Of a stretch of 64,000 nucleotides of DNA, positions 26,897 to 35,200 are shown one piece after another. The notes under the pieces were generated by a model, which saw nothing but the letters and a program-made list of their open reading frames with translations, was not told where the DNA came from and did no database searches. The DNA comes from Quisquiliibacterium transsilvanicum (GTDB taxonomy: Bacteria; Pseudomonadota; Gammaproteobacteria; Burkholderiales; Burkholderiaceae_E). Every line of letters begins with the position of its first letter. Positions within the stretch are counted from its first letter, which is position 1. Position numbers and translations under genes: made by a program. The stretch is taken from assembly GCF_014202215.1 (NCBI RefSeq), contig NZ_JACHGB010000003.1:248001-312000 (forward strand), given 5' to 3'.

Positions 26897-27300
26897 GAGC
26901 GGGCGAAGGCGCGATGGGCGGCGAATGGGCGCGTGCGGGTGCTGGCCCCTGCTTCGCAGGGGTACCCTGCGATGCTCGGGCTTCCGGCCTGCGCGGCGAA
27001 CTCACTGCGCGCGCGTTGCGCGCTCCGTTCAAACAGGCGCCGCGAGCTTGATGAACGAGGCGCGCTGCGCGCGCAGGCCGGAAACCCTGCGCTTCTCGGC
27101 TGCGCACACGCGCGCGCCCATTCGCCGCCCATCGCACCTTCGCCGACACGGCGGTGGACTGCGGAGGAAAACACGCCGGCGATCGCCGGATCGCCGGATC
27201 GCCGGCTCACTGAGCCACCGTCACGAAGGGCGCCCCTGCGGCGACACCCGTCAACACGACACGACCTCCGTCATCCCGACCGCCCCGCTGCAACGAGGAG
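26897..27300. repeat. Interspersed repeat family A, copy 1 (with terminal hairpin)
   Basis: The element begins GAGCGGGCGAAGGCGCGATG and ends GCAACGAGGAG. Its first ~245 bases are a long imperfect palindrome: GGCGAAGGCGCGATG (26902-26916) pairs with CATCGCACCTTCGCC (27130-27144), and pairing continues inward through GGCGGCGAATGGGCGCG. A second inner palindrome (CTTCCGGCCTGCGC / GCGCAGGCCGGAA) sits in the middle. After the hairpin come ACGGCGGTGGACTGCGGAGG and GCCGGATC units. All these landmarks recur in the same order at 29072-29380. The 808 bases between tex and the TPR gene hold only this and the next element; ORFs across it are spurious. Confidence 0.8.
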
Positions 27301-27305
27301 CGGCA

Positions 27306-27521
27306 GGCGTCCCCTCTGCGCAGGATGTCTGCGGCGCCGAGCAGCGCAGCATTGGGCTGGGCGCGCGCAGCGCGCCTCGTTCCTCTGACTCGCGGCGGCT
27401 GTCCGACCGTAGCGCCCGAAGGGCGCGCAGGGAGTTCCGCCGCGCCAGCCCAAGGCGAGCAGCGCAGGGAAGTCGGCCCGCAGGGCCGACCGCCACAGCC
27501 ATCCTGCGCAGAGGGGACGCC
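27306..27521. repeat. Inverted-repeat element B (216 bp, perfect 22 bp ends)
   Basis: The bases at 27306-27327 (starting GGCGTCCCCTCTGCG) are the exact reverse complement of those at 27500-27521. Within, TTGGGCTGG and CCAGCCCAA form an inner inverted pair. The core (CGCGCAGCGCGCCTCGTTC, later GAGTTCCGCCGCGC) is recognisably the core of family A copy 1 in reverse orientation. There is no coding capacity. It resembles a non-autonomous palindromic element or MITE; no transposase is nearby. Confidence 0.75.
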
Positions 27522-27522
27522 T

Positions 27523-27547
27523 GACGCGACGCGACGCGACGCGACGC
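27523..27547. repeat. GACGC tandem repeat, five units
   Basis: Five perfect head-to-tail GACGC pentamers follow directly after element B and end six bases before the stop codon of the TPR gene. This may be slippage at the element's insertion edge. Confidence 0.9.
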
Positions 27548-27552
27548 GAAAG

Positions 27553-28917
27553 CTAGTGCACCCCCGCGCTGCGCGCCGCCCCCATCCAGTACCCCGTCAG
27601 CGGCGTGCCCGGCTTCGATGCCAGCCGCTCCTGCGCCATGTGCGTGGCCAGCCCCGCGTCGCCGCTGCCCACCGCGCAGGCCAGCAGCGTTTGCGAGATC
27701 AGGTCGCGCTGTGCATGGCTGCCGCCGAAGCGCGGCGCGCGGTCGCGCAGCAGGAACAGCTCCCAGGCGGCCTTGCGATGCCTGCCGTCGCGCTGGTCGA
27801 CTAGGGCGTCGACCAGCGGCAGCCCGACCTCGCGCTGCATCGCGGGCAGGTCGCCTGCGCTGCGCCCGGTACGCCTGCCCTGCGCCGCCATCGCCTCGCG
27901 CAAGCGCGCCAGCGGCGCGTCGCGCCCGGTGGCGATGAAGGCCAGCGCCGCGTGGGCATCGTTGAAGGCATAGAAGCCAGCCTCCTGCTCCAGCCCGGCC
28001 TCCCAGCCGTCGGCCACCGCCTCCCAGCGGTCGCCGACCTCGCAGCCCATCAGCTTGAGCCGCCAGAGCAGCGCCGTCTGGTCGACCCGTTGCAGCACCA
28101 GTTCGCCGAGCAGGACCGGGAGATGTTTGTCGTAGATCGCCAGCGCAGCGTCGGTGTCGAGGTCCTCGAGGTGGAACAGCGCCAGATGCCACCAGTTGTG
28201 ATACGCGAGGCCGTTGTTCGGCGCCCAGTCCGGCTCGCGTGCGCGCAGCCAGTCCACGCCCTCCTCGTGCCGGCCCTCCATCTCCATCACGTGCGCCACC
28301 GCATGGACCGCCCAGGGGTCGCGTGGCTGAAGCGCCAGCGCCGCGCGGCCCGCGGACTCTGCCTCTTCGTAGCGGTGGCACTCCTCGAGCCCGAAGGCAT
28401 GCATGCCCAGCACGTAGGACCATCCGCTCACCGATGCGTCCCAGTGCGGCATCACGCGCGCCACTCTCAGGCACAGATTGGAGGCGTCACCGCAATAGAA
28501 GTCGGTCATGTGGGCGCAGAAAAGCGCGAGCAGGTCGCGCGGATGCTCGACCAGCAATGCCTCCCACGCCAGGCGCGCGTCGCTCCAGCGCCCGGCAGCC
28601 GCGAGGCTGGCTGCCGCATGGTGGCGATGCTCTCGCGGCCCTGCCCGGGGCAGCAGTGCGGCCGCCGAGGCGAGGGATTCGCGTACCGCGGGAAGGCTGG
28701 CGCGTTCGGCGAGCAGCAGGTGGGCGTCGGCACGCGCCAGGTGCGCCATCGCGCAGTCGGGATCGAGCGCCAATGCGGCATCGAAATCCGCCAGCGGATC
28801 GCCGACGAAGGAAACCAGCCGCCAGAGCCCCCGCTCGCAGGGCTCGATTGCCGAAGACCGCGAGCAAGCGACCGGATCGCCGCGCGGATCCTCATGCCTG
28901 GGAAGTGGTGTCGCCAT
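27553..28917 (-). CDS. TPR protein of the tetratricopeptide repeat 38 family
   Basis: The protein has 454 residues. Its helical repeats include ALALDPDCAMAHLARADAHL near residue 60, the family-specific FYCGDASNLCLRVARVMPHW, and HNWWHLALFHLEDLDTDAAL around residue 240. These match the TTC38-like family found in bacteria and vertebrates, whose function is unknown; the length is close to the usual ~460. There is no signal peptide, so it is probably cytoplasmic. The start at 28917 is chosen because a G-rich ribosome site precedes it. Both flanks carry the same repeat family in direct orientation, so the gene may have moved as a cassette. Confidence 0.75.
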   Translation of the reverse strand: MATPLPRHEDPRGDPVACSRSSAIEPCERGLWRLVSFVGDPLADFDAALALDPDCAMAHLARADAHLLLAERASLPAVRESLASAAALLPRAGPREHRHHAAASLAAAGRWSDARLAWEALLVEHPRDLLALFCAHMTDFYCGDASNLCLRVARVMPHWDASVSGWSYVLGMHAFGLEECHRYEEAESAGRAALALQPRDPWAVHAVAHVMEMEGRHEEGVDWLRAREPDWAPNNGLAYHNWWHLALFHLEDLDTDAALAIYDKHLPVLLGELVLQRVDQTALLWRLKLMGCEVGDRWEAVADGWEAGLEQEAGFYAFNDAHAALAFIATGRDAPLARLREAMAAQGRRTGRSAGDLPAMQREVGLPLVDALVDQRDGRHRKAAWELFLLRDRAPRFGGSHAQRDLISQTLLACAVGSGDAGLATHMAQERLASKPGTPLTGYWMGAARSAGVH

Positions 28918-29071
28918 GGCATCCCCCTTTCCTTCCCGCGCAGCGCTCGCCAACCGCAGCGCCGGCATCGAGTGCGCAGGACAGGCCCATGCTATGCCCG
29001 TGGGCAGCGGGCTTCAAGTCACGCGGGGTCGGTCGAGATGGTTTAGTCCGGACGCGTCGAGACCCGACATC

Positions 29072-29380
29072 GAGCGGGCGAAGGCGCGATGAGCGGCGTC
29101 CTGGCGCGTGCTGGTGCTTGCCCCTGCTGCGCGGGGGTGCCCTGCGGTGCTCGGCTGCGCACGAGCAAGCGCCAGGACGCCGCCCATCGCACCTTCGCCG
29201 GAAACGGCGGTGGACTGCGGAGGAAGACCGGCCTGCGATCGCCGGATCACTAAGTCGCCGGATCGCCGGATCGCCGGATCGCCGGATCGCCGGATCGCTG
29301 AGTCGCCGGGCGCGAACGACGCCGACATCCCCTAAGACGACGCGCCCTCGCCCTTCCGACCGCCCCACAGCAACGAGGAG
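29072..29380. repeat. Interspersed repeat family A, copy 2
   Basis: It starts with the same 20 bases as copy 1 and ends with the same GCAACGAGGAG. GGCGAAGGCGCGATG (29077-29091) pairs with CATCGCACCTTCGCC (29185-29199) in a ~123 bp hairpin with arms of about 44 bases. Where copy 1 has GAATGGG on both arms, copy 2 has GTCCTGG on both arms, so the stem co-varies. It lacks the middle insertion of copy 1 but carries more GCCGGATC units. The 538 bases between the TPR gene and the adenosyltransferase gene contain this element and otherwise nothing I recognise. Confidence 0.8.
29257..29296. repeat. 8 bp GCCGGATC tandem repeat, five units
   Basis: Five perfect GCCGGATC units lie inside repeat family A copy 2; copy 1 has only about two at the matching place. 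An eight-base period in non-coding DNA, variable between copies, suggests replication slippage. Confidence 0.9.
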
Positions 29381-29455
29381 CGCCTGACGCGCCGCGCCAG
29401 CCTGACGCGACGCCGCCCGCTCACGTAAACTGCCCGCAACCAAAGGACGCACGAC

Positions 29456-30022
29456 ATGGGCAACAGACTCTCCCAGATCGCCACCCGCACCGGCGACGAT
29501 GGCACCACCGGCCTCGGCGACGGCACCCGGACCTCGAAGGACAGCCTGCGCATCGCTGCGCTGGGCGACGTCGACGAGCTCAACTCGCAGATCGGCGTGC
29601 TGCTCGCCGAAGCGCTGCCCGACGAAATCCGCGAGGCCCTGCTGGACATCCAGCACGACCTCTTCGACCTCGGCGGCGAGCTGTGCATCCCGGGCTACGA
29701 GAACGTCGACGACAGCCAGGTCACGCGGCTCGACGATCTGCTCGCGCACTTCAACGCCGCCCTGCCGCGCCTGCAGGAGTTCATCCTGCCCGGCGGTTCG
29801 CGGCCTGCAGCCATCGCGCACGTGGCGCGCACCGTGGCCCGGCGCGCTGAGCGCGCGATCGTCGCCCTCGGTGCGAATGAACCGGTTCGCCCGGCGTGCC
29901 GTCAGTACGTCAACCGCCTCTCCGACCTGCTGTTCGTACTGGCGCGCGTGCTCAACCGCTCGGCGGGTGGTGCCGACGTGCTCTGGCAGCAGGGCCGGAA
30001 CAAGGCGCCGAAGGCGGAATAG
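29456..30022 (+). CDS. Cob(I)yrinic acid a,c-diamide adenosyltransferase, PduO type
   Basis: The enzyme transfers the adenosyl group of ATP to cob(I)alamin to make coenzyme B12. The 188 residues contain ATRTGDDGTTGLGDG (ATP-binding loop, residues ~9-23), GDVDELNSQIGVLL, LGGELCIPG, and the ATP/cobalamin segment HVARTVARRAERAIVAL with the catalytic Arg residues. It is a single domain of normal length. It stands alone between repeat DNA and a convergent gene; no other B12 gene or cobalamin riboswitch is visible here. Confidence 0.92.
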   Translation: MGNRLSQIATRTGDDGTTGLGDGTRTSKDSLRIAALGDVDELNSQIGVLLAEALPDEIREALLDIQHDLFDLGGELCIPGYENVDDSQVTRLDDLLAHFNAALPRLQEFILPGGSRPAAIAHVARTVARRAERAIVALGANEPVRPACRQYVNRLSDLLFVLARVLNRSAGGADVLWQQGRNKAPKAE

Positions 30023-30239
30023 GGATCGAAGACGGGAACCGGCGATCGCGGCGCCGACGCGCGGCAGCGCCGGCGGCCCTGAATGATCAACGCCGCGGAC
30101 CCGAAGGCGCGCGGCGTTGCGGTACTGCACGGATTGTCTCCTCTCACCCGGGGAACCTGCCGCGCCAGCGCGGTGGAACCCTCTCCATCGACGACAGAGT
30201 ACGTTCCGAGGGGAAACCGCGTCAACCCGGGGGCAACCC

Positions 30240-30878
30240 TTAGGCCTCGCGCGCTGCCTCGAGGTAGGAGACCAGCTTGGCGCTGGTCTGCCGCAGCCGG
30301 TCCGAAAGCAGTTGCACGAGCTTCAGCAGGATCTTGTTGCCGAGCTTGGGCTCATCAGTGAGGACCAGCATCAGCGCGTCGCGGGTGAGCACCGCGATGC
30401 GCGAATACTCGAGCGTGACGCAGGAAGCGAAGCGCGGCTCGCCATCGAACATCGACATCTCGCCCAGCGCGTGGCCGGCATGCGCGACTGCGATCCGCGA
30501 CGGGTAGTTGTAGCGATTGCGCCGCAGGACGTCGATCATCCCGGTCATCAGCAGCATCATGAAGTCACCGGTTTCGCCCTCGGTGATCAACGTGATTCCG
30601 GCGGGCGCCTCGTAGACGTACATGAAGGCGCCGAGCTTGCGGGTCTCGTCGATGTCCAGCCCCGAGAAGAGCGGAGTGCGCGCCATCAGCGCGTGGATCT
30701 CGTCGGAGAACTCGCTCGCTCGGCCCACGGGGCGCATGCCCATGCTGAGCAGACGCTCATGCGGCGTCTGCTTCGCCGCCTGCGCGCGGACAGCGGACTC
30801 GGACGTTGCGCGCGGTGCGCTAGTGTCGGGCGACTGGGTGGCCACCTGTTGGGACTCCATCGGGTATTCCTCCATCAC
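30240..30878 (-). CDS. Cyclic-nucleotide-binding domain protein
   Basis: The protein has 212 residues, with a polar N-terminal ~65 and then a full CNB fold: ARTPLFSGLDIDETRKLGAF, ITLITEGETGDFMMLLMTG, and the phosphate cassette GHALGEMSMFDGEPRFASC with the Glu and Arg that usually contact the ligand. There is no DNA-binding helix-turn-helix after the domain, only a long helix, so it is not a CRP-type regulator. It may sense cAMP or c-di-GMP for a partner protein. Starts at 30878 and 30860 are both possible. Upstream of the convergent adenosyltransferase end, 30023-30239 shows no gene. Confidence 0.75.
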   Translation of the reverse strand: MMEEYPMESQQVATQSPDTSAPRATSESAVRAQAAKQTPHERLLSMGMRPVGRASEFSDEIHALMARTPLFSGLDIDETRKLGAFMYVYEAPAGITLITEGETGDFMMLLMTGMIDVLRRNRYNYPSRIAVAHAGHALGEMSMFDGEPRFASCVTLEYSRIAVLTRDALMLVLTDEPKLGNKILLKLVQLLSDRLRQTSAKLVSYLEAAREA

Positions 30879-30981
30879 CGCCCGTGTATAGCACGGCCTG
30901 CGACCAGCGCCGCCCGCGCGCCGAAGGACGTCGCCCTTTCCCGACAGGCGGCCGCCCGGAGGGATGGAAGGCCGCGCCGGC

Positions 30982-32046
30982 TCATTCCTGGGCTGCGATG
31001 CGCCGCTGGCGAACTGCCTGCGCCAGGCCGTCGAGCACCGCGATGCTCTCTTCCCAGCCGATGCAGCCGTCGGTGACGCTCTGCCCGTAGACCAGCTCGC
31101 GGCCGGCGACCAGGTCCTGGCGGCCCGCGACGAGATGGCTCTCGACCATCACGCCGAACAGACGCATGTCGCCCGCCGCCACCTGGCGGCCGACCTCGGC
31201 GAGCACCGGCACCTGGTTCTCGGGCTTCTTCTGGCTGTTGCCGTGGCTGGCGTCGACCATCAGGCGGCAGGCCAGCGCCGCCTCCGCCGCCGCCTTGCAG
31301 GCCGCCTCGACCGATTCGGCATCGTAGTTGGGCGCCTTGCCGCCGCGCAGGATCACGTGGCAATCCTCGTTCCCGTTGGTGGACACGATCGCGGAATGCC
31401 CGCCCTTGGTCACCGACAGGAAATGATGCGGCTGCGACGCGGCCTTGATCGCGTCGAATGCGATCCGCAGGTTGCCGTCGGTGCCGTTCTTGAAGCCGAC
31501 CGGGCAGGACAGCCCCGAGGCGAGTTCGCGATGGACCTGCGACTCGGTGGTCCGCGCACCGATGGCGCCCCAGGAGATGAGGTCGGCGATGTACTGCGGG
31601 GTAATCATGTCCAGGAACTCGGTGCCCGCGGGCAGCCCCAGCTCGTTGATCGCCAGCAGCAGCTGGCGCGCGGTGCGCAGGCCCTTGTTGATCTGGAAGC
31701 TGTTGTCGAGATCGGGGTCGTTGATGAGCCCCTTCCAGCCGACGGTGGTCCGCGGCTTCTCGAAGTAGACGCGCATCACGATCTCGAGGTCGTCCTTGAG
31801 CCGCTCGCGCTGCTCGGCGAGCCGGCCCGCATACTCCATCGCGGCCTTGGTGTCGTGGATCGAGCAGGGGCCGATCACCACCAGCAGCCGGTCGTCCATC
31901 CCGTGCAGGATGCGGTGGGTCGCCTGCCGCGACTCGAAGGTGATCTCCGAGGCCTTCTCGCTGACGGGAAGCTCGCGCAGCAGGTGCGAGGGCGGAGCAA
32001 GCTCCTTGATCTCGCGGATTCGGACGTCGTCGGTGGTCAGTCGCAT
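30982..32046 (-). CDS. aroG: 3-deoxy-7-phosphoheptulonate synthase, class I
   Basis: The enzyme condenses phosphoenolpyruvate and erythrose 4-phosphate in the first step of aromatic amino acid synthesis. The 354 residues show the AroF/G/H signature: LLVVIGPCSIHDTKAAMEYA, MRVYFEKPRTTVGWKGL, GTEFLDMITPQYIADLISWG, GFKNGTDGN, DASHGNSQKKPENQ. Metal ligands Cys (GPCS), His (PHHF/ASHGN) and Glu/Asp are present. The usual start at 32046 (MRLTTDDVRIREIKEL) was chosen over a longer frame running through the leader. Transcription passes an aromatic leader peptide and a terminator, so control by attenuation is likely. Confidence 0.95.
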   Translation of the reverse strand: MRLTTDDVRIREIKELAPPSHLLRELPVSEKASEITFESRQATHRILHGMDDRLLVVIGPCSIHDTKAAMEYAGRLAEQRERLKDDLEIVMRVYFEKPRTTVGWKGLINDPDLDNSFQINKGLRTARQLLLAINELGLPAGTEFLDMITPQYIADLISWGAIGARTTESQVHRELASGLSCPVGFKNGTDGNLRIAFDAIKAASQPHHFLSVTKGGHSAIVSTNGNEDCHVILRGGKAPNYDAESVEAACKAAAEAALACRLMVDASHGNSQKKPENQVPVLAEVGRQVAAGDMRLFGVMVESHLVAGRQDLVAGRELVYGQSVTDGCIGWEESIAVLDGLAQAVRQRRIAAQE

Positions 32047-32084
32047 CGGATTCTCCAGTGTCTTGCCTTCGGGACCCGCCAACG

Positions 32085-32114
32085 AAAAACCGCCGGGGGT
32101 CAGGCCGGCGGTTT
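32085..32114 (-). terminator. Intrinsic terminator in the aroG leader (attenuator)
   Basis: On the minus strand AAACCGCCGG and CCGGCGGTTT form a perfect 10 bp stem around an 8-base loop, followed at once by a run of five T residues. It lies 28 bases after the stop of the leader ORF and 38 bases before the aroG start, which is the position of an attenuator rather than of a gene-end terminator. Confidence 0.85.
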
Positions 32115-32141
32115 GTTCGGATTCGGATCCTGCTGTGCTTG

Positions 32142-32222
32142 CTACGCGCGCGCTCCCGACTCGTCCCACCGCTGGCAGGAAAGCCAAAAATAAAAACGGG
32201 GAAACGGGAGGCCGCGACTCAT
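32142..32222 (-). CDS. aroG leader peptide, aromatic-rich
   Basis: The 26-codon ORF reads MSRGLPFPRFYFWLSCQRWD and then ESGARA before TAG. Residues 7-13 contain Phe, Phe, Tyr, Phe and Trp, and a second Trp is at residue 19, far above expectation for this GC-rich genome (the codons are TTT, TTT, TAT, TTT, TGG, TGG). Ribosome stalling at these codons when Phe, Tyr or Trp is scarce would favour an antiterminator over the stem at 32085-32114. GCGGT in the Trp19 region is complementary to ACCGC in the terminator's first arm. Classical leader-peptide attenuation is inferred from layout. Confidence 0.78.
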   Translation of the reverse strand: MSRGLPFPRFYFWLSCQRWDESGARA

Positions 32223-32295
32223 GGTGCGATGCAGTTTACGCCAGCGCGCAAAGCACCGCAAATTGGCGTTGCGCTGCAACAGGACGGCTTCGCGC

Positions 32296-35200
32296 TCACT
32301 TGAGCGACAGGTCCACCGCGGCGCCACTCGCCTTTTCGTCGAGGCCCTTGCGGTCCAGCCTCGGTGCGACCACGAACAGCCGATCCGCGCCGACGCCGTT
32401 GGCCACCAGCCAGGCGCGTGCTGCCTGCGCGCGCTGGCCGGCCAGCGCCCGCAGCGCTCCCTCGTCGAGCCTGACCTGCTCGAGCAGCCGCCGCTCCATC
32501 TCGTCGACCGGCTGGTCCTTGACCAGACCGATCGCGTTGCGCGGCTTCTCGAAGTCGCCGAGGCGGTAGGCCTGCATCAGGAAGCGCGGGTATTCCTCGG
32601 CCGACAGCACGATCTCGTCGAGCGCGGGCGCGGGGTCCCCGCCACGCACGAGCTCGCGCGCCTTCTCGGCCTTGACCAGCCGCTGCAGCGCCTGTCTCAT
32701 CAGCGCCTCGCGATCGCCCTGCGGATCGGCGCGCCCGGCGAGGTCGACCCGCAAGGCAGGCCGATCGCCGAGTGCCTTGGCCAGAGTCTGCAGCCGCTCG
32801 ACGGTGCCCGGGTCCAGCCTGGCGCTGCCGGGAGCGAAGGCGAGCTGGGAAAGATCGGCCGACCCGCCGCCGAGCTTGGCGAGCATCGAGAAGGGCGCGG
32901 TGATGACCTTGCCGATCAGGTTGAAGATCATCCGCACCACCAGGCCGCCGATGCTGAACTGGGGGTCATCGAGCGAGCCGCCGACCGGCATGTCGACGTC
33001 GATCACGCCGTTGCGGTCCTTCAGCAGCGCCACCGCGAACAGCACCGGCAGCTTGGTGGCCGTCGGGCTGTCCACCTTCTCGCCGAAGGTGAGCTGGTCC
33101 AGCACCACGTTGTTCTCGGCCTGCAGGCGGCGGTCTTCGAGCTTGTAGTGGACCGTTGCAGAAAGCTTGCCCTTCTCGATGCCATAGCCCAGGTACTTGA
33201 CGGAATACGGCGTGGTCGGCGGCAGGTCGATGTCCCGGGCGCGCGCCTTCAGGTCGAGGAAGAGGGTGGGCGCCAGCGGATTGAGGCTGCCGTCGATCTC
33301 CAGCGACCCGGTCTTCTCGACCTTGCCGCGCAGTTGCACGTCGCCCGCGGTGTCCGGCGTGATGGTGCTCACCGAGCCGGCGAGTTCGGTGAGGCTGGCC
33401 GAGTAGTTGGGCCTGATGAAATTGTCGGAGAAGTAGACACTGCCGTCCTCGAGCGTGATCTTCCCAAGGCGCACTGGCAGCGGCGCGGAAGGCGGCGGGG
33501 AAGGCACCGCGATGGGCGCGGGCTTCGCATTCCGGTCCCCTGCCTGAACCGGTTCGTCCCAGGCCTTGACCGTCCCGTCCCCGGCCTGCGCCGCCGCACC
33601 GCCGGCCGGCCCGGCCTTGCCCTTGGCTTCCCGGACTGCCTGCGCGTCGTCCCTGGCCGCATCCGCGCTGCTCACCAGCACGTTCTGCAGGTTCAGCCGC
33701 CCCTCGGGCGACAACACGATCCTCGAATAGAAGCCCGACAGCGCCAGCTCGCCGACGTCCACCTTCAGCGGCTCGAGCACGAAATCCACCGTTGCGGCGC
33801 GCAGCGACTTCCAGCGCAGCAGGTCCTCGTTCGCTTCCTTGGTCACCGCAGCGAAATCGCTGAGCGTCGCGTCGCCGCGCCATGTCGCGCGCACCGGCCC
33901 CTTCGCGGGCACGTCGAAGCCCAGGTTGCCCTTCGCGCTCAGCGCCCCGGAGGACACCACCACGTTGACGAACTCGGTGAACCAGGGCTGGGCGGGAAGC
34001 ACGCCGATCCGGTCTGCATCGACCCGCAGGCGCCCGCCCAGCGGACTCAGTCCGAGGTCGCCCGAGACGGCCAGCGAGCCGGCCTTGCCCACCCGAGTCT
34101 TCAGCGAGACCTTGCCGCGCTCCTTGCGTGCGGTGTCGAAGCCCTGTGCTGCCAGGCTCAGCTGCGACAGCTGCAGGTCGCCGTCCCGGCCGGCCAGCGC
34201 GTCGGTGAGCGAGGCGTTCCAGCGCTGCATCGACAGCTTGCCCAGACCGACCGTCCAGCCCGGTTCCTGCGATGCCGGCGTCGGCGCCGGCGTTGCCGCA
34301 GCCTTGCGCGGCGGGGCCTCGTCGGCCGGGCCGAGCAGACGCTCGAGGTTCATCACCCCCTTGCGATCCCTGCTCAGGGCCAGCCGGCCGGCGTCGCCTA
34401 CGACACTGCCGATCTCCACCCGGCGGGCGCCGAGATCGAGCGAGGTATCGGCGAGCTTCAGCGAATCGATGCGCAGGAACTCGCGCCGGTCCCAGCGCTG
34501 CGCCAGCTTCAGGGACTCCAGCTGCGCCGCGAGCCCGCCAAGCGTCAGGCCCGCCCGCGGGCCGGCCGCGGCGAAGCGGTAGCCGGACTGCGCCGACAGC
34601 CGGCCGTCGAGCAGGTTGGCCTGCAGCTGCGGCTCGGCGATCCACCACCAGTTCTTCAGCGACAGCGACGAGGCAGCGGCCTTGCCCTCCACCACCAGCG
34701 GCTCCAGCGTCAGGCTGCCCTCGGTCTCGATGCGCTCGCCGGTGTCGAGATCGAAGGCCAGCGTGTAGGGGACGGCCGCCGATGCGTCGCTGCCGAGCCC
34801 GGTGACGCGGGCGCTCAGCCCGGCCGCCTTGAGCGCCAGCGGGCGCGGGTCGAAGCGCTCGTCGAGAAAATCGAGCCTGCCGCCGGACAGGCTGAGCTCG
34901 GCGATCGACCAGCGCGGCGCCTTCGCTGTCGCGGCTGCGTCCTTCGATGCGGCGGCTTCGCTCCCGGGCGCTGCTGCGTCCTTCGATGGCGCGGCTTCGC
35001 TCCCGGGCGCGGCCGCGTCCTTCGATGCGGCGGCTTCGTCCTTCGCTGCGACCGTTGCGACCGTTGCGCCCTTCGGTGCGTTGGCCCGCTTCTCGAGCGC
35101 CGCGAGCACCCGGTCGAAGAAGCGCGCCTGGTCGCGCAGCCGGTGCACGGTCGCCGTGGGGCCGTCGATGGACAGCCGCTCGATGGCGTACGCGCCCGCC

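Noticed and set aside
26744-27210. Longer N-termini and ORFs through the repeat region upstream of tex
   Set aside because: Translations are Arg/Ser/Ala-rich with no family match and lie across palindromic repeat DNA; the standard Tex start is at 26744.
30023-30239. Possible riboswitch or small RNA between the adenosyltransferase and CNB-domain genes
   Set aside because: Both genes end here (convergent), and only weak short hairpins are seen; no known riboswitch core is recognisable.
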